A DNA stretch of 64,000 nt from an uncultured Aquimarina sp. (GCF_947492965.1 NZ_CANLOZ010000001.1:1-64000), one strand, 5' to 3'; positions 24,826 through 34,649 are shown, counted from the first letter of the stretch. Numbers and translations: made by a program. Notes: a model not told the origin generated them from the sequence alone.

Positions 24826-26121
24826 ATGGGGTGTAGTAGTTGTTCCTCCGGGAAAGACGGACAGCCAAAAGGATGTAAGAATAATGGTACTTGTGGCACA
24901 GATGGTTGTAATAAGTTAACCGTTTTTGATTGGTTAGCGAATATGTCGCTTCCAAGTGGTGTAGCTCCTTTTCATTGTGTAGAAGTTCGTTTTAAAAACG
25001 GAAGAAAAAGCTTCTTTAAAAATACAGAAAATTTATCGTTAAGTATAGGAGATATTGTAGCTACAGAAGCTTCTCCTGGTCATGATGTAGGGATTGTATC
25101 ACTTACAGGCGAATTGGTACGTATTCAAATGAAGAAGAAAAAGGTAGATATCGATAGCGATGATGTAAGAAAGATTTACAGAAAAGCATCGCAAAAGGAT
25201 ATTGATATCTGGCAAAAAGCTAGGGATCGTGAGAAACAGATTCAGGTAAGATCTAGAGAAATTGCCATTCGCTTAAATTTGCAAATGAAAATCTCTGATA
25301 TAGAATTTCAGGGAGATGGATCCAAATGTACTTTTTATTATACTGCAGAGGAACGAGTAGATTTTAGACAGCTTATTAAAGAGTTTGCACAAGAATTCAG
25401 TACTAGGATAGAAATGAGACAAATTGGTTTTCGTCAGGAAGCAGCTCGTTTAGGAGGAATTGGATCTTGTGGACGCGAATTATGCTGTTCTACGTGGCTT
25501 ACAGATTTTAGGTCAGTGAATACCAGCGCGGCAAGATATCAGCAACTATCTTTAAATCCTCAAAAGTTAGCAGGCCAGTGTGGGAAATTAAAGTGTTGTT
25601 TGAATTATGAATTGGATGCTTATATAGATGCGCTGAAGGAGTTTCCGAAGACCGAAGTAAAATTGAAAACGGAAAAGGGTACAGCTGTTTGCCAGAAAAT
25701 AGATATTTTCAAAGGATACTTATGGTATGCCTATGAAGGAGAATGGATGAATTGGCATAAAATATCTGCGGATCATGCAAACGAAATTATAGAGGCTAAT
25801 AAGAAAAATGAAAAAGTACTTGGTCTAGAGGAATTTGCTTCTGAACTATTAGAAGATACTAAAGTAGATTTTGAAAACGTTGTAGGACAAGATAGTTTAA
25901 CAAGATTTGATCAACCTAAAAGAAGTAAAAGAAGAAGAAATAAGAATAGGAATAGAAATAAGAAAAAGGTTACTGCGGATACTACTGCTAAAAAGCAAAA
26001 CCCGCAAAAAACTAAAGAGAATCCTTCCAATACCAATACTAAAAATTCTAATAGGAAAAAGAATAGTCAACGTAATAAAAAACGAAAACCACAGCAACGA
26101 AAAAATAATGATAAATCTTAG
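24826..26121 (+). CDS. ricT: PSP1-domain regulator RicT
   Basis: This 431-residue protein of the PSP1/RicT family has an N-terminal cysteine cluster (MGCSSCSSGKDGQPKGC), a PSP1 core with the conserved cysteine segment GSCGRELCCSTW and GQCGKLKCCLNYE (about 215-265), and a very basic Lys/Arg/Asn-rich tail (about 363-431). In Bacillus RicT binds iron-sulfur clusters with partners and affects RNase Y; a like role here is only inferred. The gldH start codon lies 14 bases before its stop, so the genes are coupled. Confidence 0.9.
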   Translation: MGCSSCSSGKDGQPKGCKNNGTCGTDGCNKLTVFDWLANMSLPSGVAPFHCVEVRFKNGRKSFFKNTENLSLSIGDIVATEASPGHDVGIVSLTGELVRIQMKKKKVDIDSDDVRKIYRKASQKDIDIWQKARDREKQIQVRSREIAIRLNLQMKISDIEFQGDGSKCTFYYTAEERVDFRQLIKEFAQEFSTRIEMRQIGFRQEAARLGGIGSCGRELCCSTWLTDFRSVNTSAARYQQLSLNPQKLAGQCGKLKCCLNYELDAYIDALKEFPKTEVKLKTEKGTAVCQKIDIFKGYLWYAYEGEWMNWHKISADHANEIIEANKKNEKVLGLEEFASELLEDTKVDFENVVGQDSLTRFDQPKRSKRRRNKNRNRNKKKVTADTTAKKQNPQKTKENPSNTNTKNSNRKKNSQRNKKRKPQQRKNNDKS

Positions 26122-26602
26122 ACTTATTATACTACTTTTTTTATGCGTTTGCTTGTATTCATGTGATGATGCAAGGGTTTTTGATGAATATAAAACAGTT
26201 TCCAGTTCTTGGGAAAAACAAGAAAAAGTTACTTTTAATTTACCAGAATTAGACTCTATAGAAAACTATAACTTATTCATTAATGTAAGAAACAATAATG
26301 ATTATAAGTTCAGTAATCTTTTCTTGATTAGTGAAATGGAATTTCCAAATGGTAAGATCGTTACAGATACATTAGAATATGAAATGGCAAAACCAAATGG
26401 AGAATGGTTAGGTGTAGGTTTTTCTGATGTAAAAGAGAATAAGCTGTGGTATAAGGAGAACGTTAGTTTTACAGAAAATGGGGTGTATAAAGTTACGCTT
26501 CAGCATGCTATGAGGAAGAATGGAGAGACATTCGGTATAAATGAACTCGAAGGAATTACAGATATTGGTTTTAGAATAGAATTTGCACAAAATCCTAAAT
26601 AA
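26108..26602 (+). CDS. gldH: Gliding motility lipoprotein GldH
   Basis: This 164-residue lipoprotein has signal peptide MINLRLIILLFLCVCLYSC with lipid Cys19, followed by a beta-rich domain with FDEYKTVSSSWEKQEKV and NLFINVRNNNDY, as in GldH. GldH is needed for gliding in Flavobacterium johnsoniae. ATG 26108 was chosen because it gives the signal peptide; an in-frame ATG 201 bases earlier lies inside ricT. The ricT-gldH-PBP1A order is a familiar flavobacterial arrangement. It implies gliding capacity but does not prove it. Confidence 0.9.
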   Translation: MINLRLIILLFLCVCLYSCDDARVFDEYKTVSSSWEKQEKVTFNLPELDSIENYNLFINVRNNNDYKFSNLFLISEMEFPNGKIVTDTLEYEMAKPNGEWLGVGFSDVKENKLWYKENVSFTENGVYKVTLQHAMRKNGETFGINELEGITDIGFRIEFAQNPK

Positions 26603-26604
26603 TA

Positions 26605-28935
26605 ATGGCAAAAGCAACACCTAAATCGACTAGGAAAAAGTCGGCATCAAAAGAAATCAGTGTTTTAAAATATATTAAGTGGTTTTGGATCACTTTTGCT
26701 TCAGGAATTGGCCTAGTAATTCTGATATTTCTTTTTGCAAGTTGGGGTTATTTTGGTGAAATGCCAGGTTTTGATGAATTAGAGAACCCTCAGAATGATT
26801 TAGCTACTCAGATTATTTCTTCCGATGGAAAACAAATAGGAACTTTTTTCAAGGAAAACAGAACTCCAGTGAGTTTTGAAGATTTATCTCCGAAGTTGGT
26901 AGAAGCTTTAGTCGCTACAGAAGATGTGCGTTACTATGATCATTCTGGCATAGATGCTAGAGGTACGTTAAGAGCTGTCACATTTTTGGGAAGTAGAGGT
27001 GGAGCTAGTACGATTACACAGCAGTTAGCTAAACTTTTGTTTACAGGTACAAGATCTCGAGGTTGGCAACGATATACCCAAAAAATCAAAGAATGGGTAA
27101 TTGCAGCTCGACTGGAAAGACAGTACACTAAGGACGAGATTATGGCAATGTATCTTAATAAATATGATTTCCTTAATCAGGCCATTGGAATTAGTTCTGC
27201 TTGTCGAATTTATTTTAATAAAACTCCTAAAGAGTTAAAGCAGGAAGAGGCTGCTGTATTGGTAGGGATGTTAAAAAATTCTTCTTTGTTCAATCCGCTT
27301 AGACGTCCAGAATTAGTTAAAAACAGAAGAGATGTAGTGTTGTCACAAATGGCAAAATATGAATACATCACAGAAAAGGAAAAAGATAGCTTACAGCAGT
27401 TGCCTTTGACACTAGATTATGCACCAGAAGGGCATTCGGATGGAATAGCAACTTACTTTAGAGAATATGTAAGAAGTTGGATGGGAAATTGGGTAAAGAA
27501 AAACCCGAAAGGAGAAGATGAAGATGGAAACACACAGTTTTATAATATTTATAGAGACGGTTTAAGGATTAATGTAACTATCGACTCTCGCATGCAAAAA
27601 TATGCAGAAGAGGCGGTGCAGGAACATATGTCAAATCTTCAGAAAGAATTTGACAAGCAGGAAGAGAAAAATAAAACAGCACCGTTTAGAGATCTTACAA
27701 AGCAAGAAGTTGATGGTATTATCAAACGAGCTATTAGGAGTTCTGCGAGAAGAAAAAAGATGTTGTCTCAAAATAAAAGCGAAGAGGAGATTCTGAAATC
27801 ATTTGATATTAAAACGGAGATGAAAGTATTTTCCTGGAAAGGGTATATAGACACTATTATGACTCCTAGGGATTCTATTTTATATTACAAGAGTTTTTTA
27901 AGATCAGGAATGATGTCTATGGAACCACAGACAGGACAAGTTAAGGCTTGGGTTGGAGGAGTAGATATTAAACATTTTCAATATGATCATGTGTATCAAG
28001 GAGCACGTCAGGTAGGATCGACATTTAAGCCCTTTGTGTATGCTACAGCAATTGATCAATTAAAATTATCACCTTGTGATACATTACCAATGTCACAGAT
28101 TACAATACCAGCTGGATCTCATGGAGTAATGGAGGATTGGACACCAAAAAACAGTGACGCGGATTATACGGGATATTTAAGTCTTAAAGAAGCATTGGCA
28201 AAATCGGTAAATACCATATCTGCACGTTTAATGGACCGTATTGGACCAGAACCAATTGTGAGATTAGCAAAAAAATCAGGCGTTGAATCAGAAATTATTG
28301 AAGTAGCATCGATTGCCTTAGGATCTGTAGATCTCAAACTATCAGAGATGGTAGGCGCCTACAGTACTTTTGCTAATGAAGGTATTTATAATAAACCTGT
28401 AATGATCACCAGTATTGAAGATAAGAATGGTACAACATTATATCAATTCGAACCGGAAACACGTGATGTTATTAGTAAAGAGGCTGCTTATGTTACCCTA
28501 AATTTATTAGAAGGAGTTACACAATCAGGATCCGGAGCTCGTCTTAGATCGGGACCTTCTAATAGATACGATTATAAAAATGTGGTAACAGGTTATCCGT
28601 ATCAATTTACGAATCCTATTGCTGGTAAAACAGGAACTACACAGAATCAAAGTGATGGATGGTTTATGGGAATTGTACCAAATTTATGTACCGGTGTATG
28701 GGTTGGTGGAGATGATCGTGCTACACATTTTAATTCTACCAGATATGGTCAGGGAGCGACTATGGCTTTACCAATCTGGGCATTGTATATGAGAAAATGT
28801 TACGCAGATAAATCATTAAAGGTATCTAAATCAGCTTTTAGTAAACCTGAAAACTTAACCATTGAGGTTGATTGCAAAGAGTTTAAGAAAAGGATTAAGG
28901 TTGAAGATCCGGTAGAAGACGAATTCGGTCTTTAA
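26605..28935 (+). CDS. pbpA: Class A penicillin-binding protein 1A (copy 1)
   Basis: This 776-residue bifunctional peptidoglycan synthase has an N-terminal membrane anchor (about 25-48), a GT51 glycosyltransferase with catalytic Glu106 in ATEDVRYYDHSG and the GASTITQQLAK motif, and a transpeptidase domain with S472-x-x-K475 (GSTFKP), S534-V-N536 and K675-T-G. All catalytic motifs are intact. It begins 2 bp after gldH and is followed 18 bp later by a close paralogue with the same architecture. The gene symbol is a family label only. Confidence 0.94.
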   Translation: MAKATPKSTRKKSASKEISVLKYIKWFWITFASGIGLVILIFLFASWGYFGEMPGFDELENPQNDLATQIISSDGKQIGTFFKENRTPVSFEDLSPKLVEALVATEDVRYYDHSGIDARGTLRAVTFLGSRGGASTITQQLAKLLFTGTRSRGWQRYTQKIKEWVIAARLERQYTKDEIMAMYLNKYDFLNQAIGISSACRIYFNKTPKELKQEEAAVLVGMLKNSSLFNPLRRPELVKNRRDVVLSQMAKYEYITEKEKDSLQQLPLTLDYAPEGHSDGIATYFREYVRSWMGNWVKKNPKGEDEDGNTQFYNIYRDGLRINVTIDSRMQKYAEEAVQEHMSNLQKEFDKQEEKNKTAPFRDLTKQEVDGIIKRAIRSSARRKKMLSQNKSEEEILKSFDIKTEMKVFSWKGYIDTIMTPRDSILYYKSFLRSGMMSMEPQTGQVKAWVGGVDIKHFQYDHVYQGARQVGSTFKPFVYATAIDQLKLSPCDTLPMSQITIPAGSHGVMEDWTPKNSDADYTGYLSLKEALAKSVNTISARLMDRIGPEPIVRLAKKSGVESEIIEVASIALGSVDLKLSEMVGAYSTFANEGIYNKPVMITSIEDKNGTTLYQFEPETRDVISKEAAYVTLNLLEGVTQSGSGARLRSGPSNRYDYKNVVTGYPYQFTNPIAGKTGTTQNQSDGWFMGIVPNLCTGVWVGGDDRATHFNSTRYGQGATMALPIWALYMRKCYADKSLKVSKSAFSKPENLTIEVDCKEFKKRIKVEDPVEDEFGL

Positions 28936-28953
28936 AATAAATTTCTGTTATCC

Positions 28954-31281
28954 ATGATGGAGAACAAGGATACGAGCATAAAAGAACAAGAAGGATTTGT
29001 GAATCTGGATCAGAGGCTATATATCAAGTGTTTTTGGATCGGCTTTGTTTCTTTGATTGGCATCGGGATTTTGTTGTTTCTTTTGGCGAGTTGGGGTGTT
29101 CTCGGAAAAATGCCAACTTTTGAAGATTTAGAAAATCCTAGGACAGATTTGGCAGCACAAATTATTTCTTCAGATGGTGTGCAGTTGGGAACAATTTTTC
29201 AACCAAATGAAAACAGAACTCCTATTGTATATGATGATTTACCACAGCATTTGGTAGATGCTCTCATTGCTACTGAAGACGCACGTTTTTATGAGCATTC
29301 TGGAGTAGATGCCAGAGGTACATTACGAGCATTTACATCATTAGGAAAAAAAGGTGGAGCTAGTACCATTACGCAACAGCTAGCAAGATTACTTTTTATA
29401 GGTCTTAGATCAAAAAATATTGATAAGTACACTCAAAAAATTAGGGAGTGGGTTATTGCTGCACGTCTCGAAAGGCAGTATACAAAGAATGAGATCATAG
29501 CAATGTATCTGAACAAATATGATTTTGCAAGACAGGCAATAGGTATAGGATCGGCATCCAGAATTTATTTTAATAAGAAACCCAAGGATCTAACAATAGA
29601 AGAAGCTGCAGTGCTTATAGGAATGTTAAAAAGCGCTACCTATTATAATCCTATTACGAAGCCAGAGCGTGCTCTGAACAGGAGAAATACGGTTCTGGCA
29701 CAAATGGTAAAATATGGATATCTACAATTTAAAGAAAAAGATAGCCTTAAGAAGTTACCTATTCAATTGCAATATACTCCTGAAGGATATTCAGAAGGAA
29801 GTGCTACCTATTTTAGAAATGTGGTTAAGAAAGAGGTTCAGACTTGGATTAAAGAACATCCTAAGGGTGTAAATGATGAAGGTGTTACGGAATTCCATAA
29901 TATTTTTAAAGATGGACTAAAGATTTATGTTACGTTAGATTCTCGAATGCAAAGGTACGCAGAAGAGGCTGTTAAAGAACATATGACGAATCTTCAAAAG
30001 GAGTTTAATAAGCAAGAAAAAACTAATAGAACTTCACCTTTTCGAGGTATTTCTTCTGGGCAAATAAAAGATATCGTAAATAGAGCTATTAAAAGTTCTT
30101 CGAGAAGAACAATAATGAAAAAGCAAGGTGCAAGTGAAGAAGAGATTATTGCTTCGTTTGATAAGCCAACCAAAATGAGAGTGTTTTCCTGGAAAGGAAC
30201 TATCGATACGATCATGACGCCTAGAGATTCTATCCTTTACTACAAACGGTTTTTACATACAGGATTGATGTCAATGGATCCCCAAACCGGAGAAGTTAAA
30301 GCTTGGGTAGGTGGAATTAATAATAGATATTTCAAATATGATCATGTAAATCAAGGAGCGAGACAAGTAGGTTCTACATTTAAGCCTTTGGTATATGCTA
30401 CTGCAATAGATCAGTTGAATTACGCTCCTTGTTACAGAATACCAAGAGCCAAAGTAACGATACCAGTGGGTAAACATGGTGTTTCTGGAGAGGATTGGAC
30501 TCCAACAAATCCTGATAATAATTATGCGGGCTCTGTTACACTAAAAGAAGGTTTGGCAGGATCGATTAATACAGTTTCGGCTAGATTAATTGATAGAATC
30601 GGACCTGCACCTGTAATTAATCTTGCAAAAAAGCTGGGAATTACCACCCCTTTAGATACCGTTGCCTCTATTGTTCTGGGGACAGAGGCTATAAAACTTT
30701 CGGAAATGGTAGGAGCTTATAGCGTTTTTGCAAATGAAGGAATCTATAGTGAGCCTTATATTATTTCTCATATAAGAGATAAAAATGGAGCTTTATTGTA
30801 TGAGAATGTTCCTAACAAAAAAGATGTTATAAATAAAGAATCTGCTTATCTAACGCTCAATTTAATGCAAGGAGTCACAGAAACAGGTTCAGGGAAACGA
30901 TTACGAACTGAAGCTTCTAATTCATACATTTATAAGAAGCTGGTAACAGGACATCCTTACAAATTTGAGAATCCTATAGCGGGTAAAACAGGAACTACCC
31001 AGAATCAAAGTGATGGATGGTTTATGGGCATCGTACCAAATTTATGTACAGGAGTCTGGGTAGGTGGTGATAATCGTTCTACCCATTTCGAATCGATTGC
31101 CTACGGAAATGGAGCTACCATGGCATTGCCAATTTGGGCGCTTTACATGAGAAAATGTTATGAAGATCCAGTCTTAAATATATCTAAGTCAGAATTTAAA
31201 AAACCACAAAATCTTTCTGTGGAATTAGATTGCGATATTTATAAAAAAGAGGTTAAATACGAAGACGAGCTGCGCTTTTAG
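28954..31281 (+). CDS. Class A penicillin-binding protein 1A (copy 2)
   Basis: This 775-residue paralogue of the preceding gene is collinear over its whole length: anchor at about 25-48, GT51 Glu108 in ATEDARFYEHSG, GASTITQQLAR, transpeptidase S474-x-x-K477, S537-I-N539 and K678-T-G. Both active sites look functional, so this is not a decayed duplicate. The N-terminus differs most (MMENKDTSIKEQEG against a basic KSTRKK stretch), as does the region 480-530 around the SxN loop, hinting at different partners or substrates. Confidence 0.94.
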   Translation: MMENKDTSIKEQEGFVNLDQRLYIKCFWIGFVSLIGIGILLFLLASWGVLGKMPTFEDLENPRTDLAAQIISSDGVQLGTIFQPNENRTPIVYDDLPQHLVDALIATEDARFYEHSGVDARGTLRAFTSLGKKGGASTITQQLARLLFIGLRSKNIDKYTQKIREWVIAARLERQYTKNEIIAMYLNKYDFARQAIGIGSASRIYFNKKPKDLTIEEAAVLIGMLKSATYYNPITKPERALNRRNTVLAQMVKYGYLQFKEKDSLKKLPIQLQYTPEGYSEGSATYFRNVVKKEVQTWIKEHPKGVNDEGVTEFHNIFKDGLKIYVTLDSRMQRYAEEAVKEHMTNLQKEFNKQEKTNRTSPFRGISSGQIKDIVNRAIKSSSRRTIMKKQGASEEEIIASFDKPTKMRVFSWKGTIDTIMTPRDSILYYKRFLHTGLMSMDPQTGEVKAWVGGINNRYFKYDHVNQGARQVGSTFKPLVYATAIDQLNYAPCYRIPRAKVTIPVGKHGVSGEDWTPTNPDNNYAGSVTLKEGLAGSINTVSARLIDRIGPAPVINLAKKLGITTPLDTVASIVLGTEAIKLSEMVGAYSVFANEGIYSEPYIISHIRDKNGALLYENVPNKKDVINKESAYLTLNLMQGVTETGSGKRLRTEASNSYIYKKLVTGHPYKFENPIAGKTGTTQNQSDGWFMGIVPNLCTGVWVGGDNRSTHFESIAYGNGATMALPIWALYMRKCYEDPVLNISKSEFKKPQNLSVELDCDIYKKEVKYEDELRF

Positions 31282-31383
31282 AACGTATTTGTCTATCTCT
31301 TAAATATTTCCAAAACTATAAGTTTTCAAACGTTTTAGTACTGTTTTTTTTTGGTACATTTAATCCGCTAAAAATAGAATAAT

Positions 31384-32082
31384 ATGATTCGTAAAATAGT
31401 TAACGGAGTTCAGGAAGCTACCGAAGGAGTCAAAGATGATATGACTTTTATGTTAGGTGGTTTTGGACTTTGTGGAATACCAGAAAACGCGATTGCAGAA
31501 TTGGTTCGAAAAAATATCAAAGGGTTAACTTGTATCTCCAATAACGCAGGTGTGGATGATTTTGGATTAGGACTGCTACTACAGCAAAAGCAAATAAAGA
31601 AAATGGTCTCTTCTTATGTAGGAGAAAATGATGAATTTGAAAGACAGATGTTGAGCGGAGAATTGGATGTAGAGTTGATTCCTCAGGGAACATTAGCAGA
31701 AAGATGTAGAGCTGCGCAAGGCGGATTTCCGGCATTTTATACACCTGCAGGATATGGAACTGAAGTAGCGGAAGGGAAGGAGACAAGAGAGTTTAATGGC
31801 AAAATGTACATACTAGAAGAAGCTTTTAAAGCTGATTTTGCCTTTGTAAAAGCCTGGAAAGGTGATGAGGCCGGTAATCTGATTTTCAAAGGAACAGCAA
31901 GAAACTTTAATCCTTGTATGTGTGGAGCGGCAAAAATAACAGTTGCCGAAGTAGAAGAAATAGTTCCTGCAGGAACACTAGATCCTGATCATATTCATAT
32001 CCCGGGAATTTTTGTACAAAGAATTTTTGAAGGCAAGAACTATGAAAAAAGAATAGAACAAAGAACAGTACGAAAAAGATAA
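31384..32082 (+). CDS. scoA: 3-oxoacid CoA-transferase subunit A
   Basis: This 232-residue subunit A of a succinyl-CoA:3-ketoacid (or acetate/acetoacetate) CoA-transferase carries the glycine-rich [10 protein letters not shown] signature (25-34) and [13 protein letters not shown]. With subunit B, encoded 5 bp downstream, it activates acetoacetate or similar acids by moving CoA from an acyl-CoA, feeding ketone or branched-chain amino acid breakdown. The substrate cannot be fixed from sequence. Confidence 0.93.
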   Translation: MIRKIVNGVQEATEGVKDDMTFMLGGFGLCGIPENAIAELVRKNIKGLTCISNNAGVDDFGLGLLLQQKQIKKMVSSYVGENDEFERQMLSGELDVELIPQGTLAERCRAAQGGFPAFYTPAGYGTEVAEGKETREFNGKMYILEEAFKADFAFVKAWKGDEAGNLIFKGTARNFNPCMCGAAKITVAEVEEIVPAGTLDPDHIHIPGIFVQRIFEGKNYEKRIEQRTVRKR

Positions 32083-32087
32083 ATCAT

Positions 32088-32744
32088 ATGTTAGATAAAA
32101 ACGGAATAGCTAAACGTATAGCAAAGGAACTGGAAGACGGTTATTTTGTGAATTTAGGAATTGGAATTCCAACGTTAGTAGCCAATTATATACCAGATGG
32201 GATCGCAGTGGAGTTTCAAAGTGAGAATGGAGTATTAGGTATGGGACCTTTTCCTTACGAAGGAGAAGAAGATGCAGATATCATTAATGCAGGAAAACAG
32301 ACAATTACAACAATGCCAGGAGCTTCTTTTTTCGATTCTGCTACAAGTTTTAATATGATTCGTGGTCAACATGTAGATCTAACTATTTTGGGAGCAATGG
32401 AAGTCGCAGAGAATGGAGATATTGCAAACTGGAAAATTCCTGGTATGATGGTGAAAGGAATGGGTGGTGCAATGGATTTGGTGGCTAGTGCAGAAAATAT
32501 TATCGTGGCCATGATGCATACAAATAGAGCAGGTGCTTCTAAATTACTATCTAAATGTTCTTTGCCTTTAACAGGAGTGAAATGTGTGAAAAAAGTAGTT
32601 ACTAATTTAGCGGTATTAAGTATAACTGAAGATGGTTTTAAATTGTTAGAAAGAGCTCCAGGAGTAAGTGTAGAAGAAATTGAAAAAGCTACAGAAGGAA
32701 AGCTAATAATTGAAGGAAATGTGCCAGAAATGGTTTTGGATTAA
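32088..32744 (+). CDS. scoB: 3-oxoacid CoA-transferase subunit B
   Basis: This 218-residue subunit B contains the catalytic glutamate E46 in the SENGVLGMGP signature, which forms the enzyme-CoA thioester, and the glycine-rich NLGIGIPTLVANYI. It lies 5 bp after subunit A, as is usual for this two-gene enzyme. A long non-coding gap with a separate small unit follows. Confidence 0.94.
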   Translation: MLDKNGIAKRIAKELEDGYFVNLGIGIPTLVANYIPDGIAVEFQSENGVLGMGPFPYEGEEDADIINAGKQTITTMPGASFFDSATSFNMIRGQHVDLTILGAMEVAENGDIANWKIPGMMVKGMGGAMDLVASAENIIVAMMHTNRAGASKLLSKCSLPLTGVKCVKKVVTNLAVLSITEDGFKLLERAPGVSVEEIEKATEGKLIIEGNVPEMVLD

Positions 32745-33089
32745 TCAAATCGAATTCTATATGAAAATGAACACTTTTCTAAATAAGGAGAACGAATAAT
32801 AAATGAGATTAGATTTTTTTGTAAAAATAGACTTACAAAAAATCAATATTTGTAAGATAAAACTTACTTAATAAATATGTTTTTACCTTACCTAAACCTT
32901 TGCTTTAACTTGTAAATAGGCGTTAAATGTTATTAAATGTTAAAATTTTGTGTTTTTTGTCGATTTTAATTGTATTTAAACGTAATTTTCAAATTAATTT
33001 TGGATATTAGCAATCCCTTGAAAGTAGTACAGTTAAATGTTCTCTTTTAAAAATTAATTAAATTTTTAACCCTCACACATTGCCCTATT
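32745..33089. other. AT-rich leader region with repeated TTAAATGTT boxes
   Basis: The gap holds TTAAATGTT at 32923-32931, 32933-32941 and 33033-33041, and a -7 box TAATTTTG (32995-33002) with a TTG 22 bases upstream. No gene of ordinary size is present. It appears to be the promoter region of the mini-frame at 33090. Confidence 0.55.
32970..33002 (+). promoter_or_regulatory. Candidate promoter of a small transcription unit
   Basis: TTG (32970-32972), a 22-base spacer and TAATTTTG (32995-33002) fit the -33/-7 pattern. The predicted transcript would start near 33008 and run through the mini-frame at 33090-33188. Confidence 0.5.
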
Positions 33090-33188
33090 ATGAAAAAGCG
33101 TTTAAATCGTATTCAGAAATCAGTTAAACCTACAATCGAATTGATTTCTAACTGTATGTATTTAGCAAAAAAAGTATTTTTGTTTTAA
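33090..33188 (+). CDS. Possible 32-residue basic peptide gene
   Basis: An ATG opens a 32-codon frame: MKKRLNRIQKSVKPTIELIS, then NCMYLAKKVFLF. It is strongly basic and amphipathic with one cysteine. It is preceded by a plausible promoter and followed at once by a hairpin (AACAAAAGG/CCTTTTTGTT, 33187-33210) and TTTTTTG. No family was recognised. A structured small RNA that happens to contain this frame is equally possible. Confidence 0.4.
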   Translation: MKKRLNRIQKSVKPTIELISNCMYLAKKVFLF

Positions 33189-33262
33189 CAAAAGGTTTTC
33201 CTTTTTGTTATGTGATTTTTTGTTGTTAACAAATCGCAACCTCCCCAAGTCGCGATGAATAT

Positions 33263-33300
33263 AAAAAACCTGTTAGTCTATAGAGCTTAACAGGTTTTTT
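33263..33300. terminator. Bidirectional terminator
   Basis: AAAAAACCTGTTA and TAACAGGTTTTTT form a long stem with T runs on both strands. It lies just beyond the stop of the minus-strand glycosidase-like gene and also closes the plus-strand small unit. Confidence 0.9.
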
Positions 33301-33310
33301 ATATTTAAAG

Positions 33311-34027
33311 TTATTTGATTTCTGCGATAATGACACCAAAGTTGCCTTCTAGTTGTTCCCAGCTTTTAGCGGGCAAGTAGGTTTTTGACACAAAACCATC
33401 TAAATATAGCGCATTCTTGCAACCTTTCTCCTTAAAGAAGGAAGCGAAGTCATAAAAATTTATTTTTTCTTTGGACATTGCAAATAATAAATTACCGTTT
33501 GGTAATATTCCAACTCCGTTCCTAATATGAACATTTGGTGATCCTTGGTTAAATTTCTCATGAACTTTTCCTTCTATCAGTAACATAGGACCTGATTGGG
33601 TGGCATAGATTATGTTCTTTTCAAAAGAGAAGTTTTTGGTAGTTACAATATGTGGGGTATTATGGGTAATATAGAAAATTCCATTTGGTTGTAGATAAAA
33701 GTTGCCATATGCATTTTGAATAGTATCTAGTGGTGATTTTATAATATTATTTTCTATATACAATCCTTGTGGAGATAAGTCTTTCTTATACATTCCTCCA
33801 TTCATAGCAAAAACGAGTTCCTTGCCATCATCATTTAGGGCTTTCTTAAGCTTCTGAAAACTTTCATAATTTTTATTGTTTTTATTTTTCCAAAAGAAAT
33901 GTAATTGTTGATTCTTTAGATCAACTTCATAACTTATGAATTTTGTATCATTATTGGTTTTTTGCGAGTAGCTGAAACCTATGTAGATAAAATATATTAA
34001 AACAAGAAGTGAATATTTATTTTTCAT
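33311..34027 (-). CDS. Secreted phosphodiester glycosidase (NAGPA)-domain protein
   Basis: This is a 238-residue protein starting at ATG 34027 (MKNKYSLLVLIYFIYIGFSYSQ, signal peptide). An ATG seven codons earlier is in frame but would spoil it. The domain matches the phosphodiester glycosidase / DUF2233 family: FAMNGGMYKKDLSPQGLYI near the start, then GPMLLIEGKVH, VRNGVGILPNGNLLFAMS type blocks and ALYLDGFVSKTYLP at the end. The family includes the human enzyme that uncovers mannose-6-phosphate; bacterial substrates are mostly unknown. Confidence 0.85.
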   Translation of the reverse strand: MKNKYSLLVLIYFIYIGFSYSQKTNNDTKFISYEVDLKNQQLHFFWKNKNNKNYESFQKLKKALNDDGKELVFAMNGGMYKKDLSPQGLYIENNIIKSPLDTIQNAYGNFYLQPNGIFYITHNTPHIVTTKNFSFEKNIIYATQSGPMLLIEGKVHEKFNQGSPNVHIRNGVGILPNGNLLFAMSKEKINFYDFASFFKEKGCKNALYLDGFVSKTYLPAKSWEQLEGNFGVIIAEIK

Positions 34028-34094
34028 AGTTATGAAATATGGAACCACAGCACATAATTGTACATTGGTAATGTTTTATAGGTATGATATGATG

Positions 34095-34610
34095 CTATGA
34101 GCTAGTTTTGTATTCATATAACATTAATTTTTCATTGTCATTGGGAATTGTAATGATTTTTATGAAATTGAAGTCTAGTTTTTCCAATAACTTCTGAGAG
34201 GATTTATTTTCTGGAATTGTAATAGCGCTGATTTTTTTTATTTTAAATTGTGTAATAGCAACTTCTTTTAGTTTAAAAGCACTTTCATAAGCGTAGCCCA
34301 TTTTTTCATATGCTGGTAGAAATGCAAAACCTATGTCAAATCCGTCAATTCCTTCTCGGTCATAGAGACCGCAACAACCAAGTTTTATGTTGTCTGATTT
34401 TCGTATCACCGTATAATTCGAAAACCCAAGTCTTTCTAATTGTGGGAGCATTTTTTGTTCTATATAAGTTTTTGAATCTTCAATAGATTTTACATTGCGA
34501 TCACCAATGTTTTGTAACCACTTCGGTGTATTTAGAAGTTCTAAATAAAACGAAGCGTCCCCAATACCTGAGGGTGTTAATAATAATCTATCGGTCTCAA
34601 AGTGTTTCAT
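34095..34610 (-). CDS. GNAT-family N-acetyltransferase (RimJ/RimL-like)
   Basis: This 171-residue acetyltransferase opens with FETDRLLLTPSGIGDASFYLELLN, typical of the Acetyltransf_3 (RimJ/RimL) group. The acetyl-CoA-binding region lies at about 90-125 (IGFAFLPAYEKMGYAYES) and the ENKSSQKLLEKLDF segment follows. The target is unknown; relatives acetylate ribosomal protein N-termini, antibiotics or small amines. It stands alone between the glycosidase gene and a strong terminator. Confidence 0.88.
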   Translation of the reverse strand: MKHFETDRLLLTPSGIGDASFYLELLNTPKWLQNIGDRNVKSIEDSKTYIEQKMLPQLERLGFSNYTVIRKSDNIKLGCCGLYDREGIDGFDIGFAFLPAYEKMGYAYESAFKLKEVAITQFKIKKISAITIPENKSSQKLLEKLDFNFIKIITIPNDNEKLMLYEYKTSS

Positions 34611-34649
34611 GTATGCTAAGAAGTTTTGATATCAAGAATGGTAATATAC

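Noticed and set aside
25907..26107. In-frame upstream extension of gldH inside ricT
   Set aside because: It would bury the lipoprotein signal peptide behind 67 basic residues and overlaps the Lys/Arg-rich tail of ricT.
28954..31281. Second PBP1A copy as an assembly duplication or pseudogene
   Set aside because: It differs throughout from the first copy and keeps every catalytic motif.
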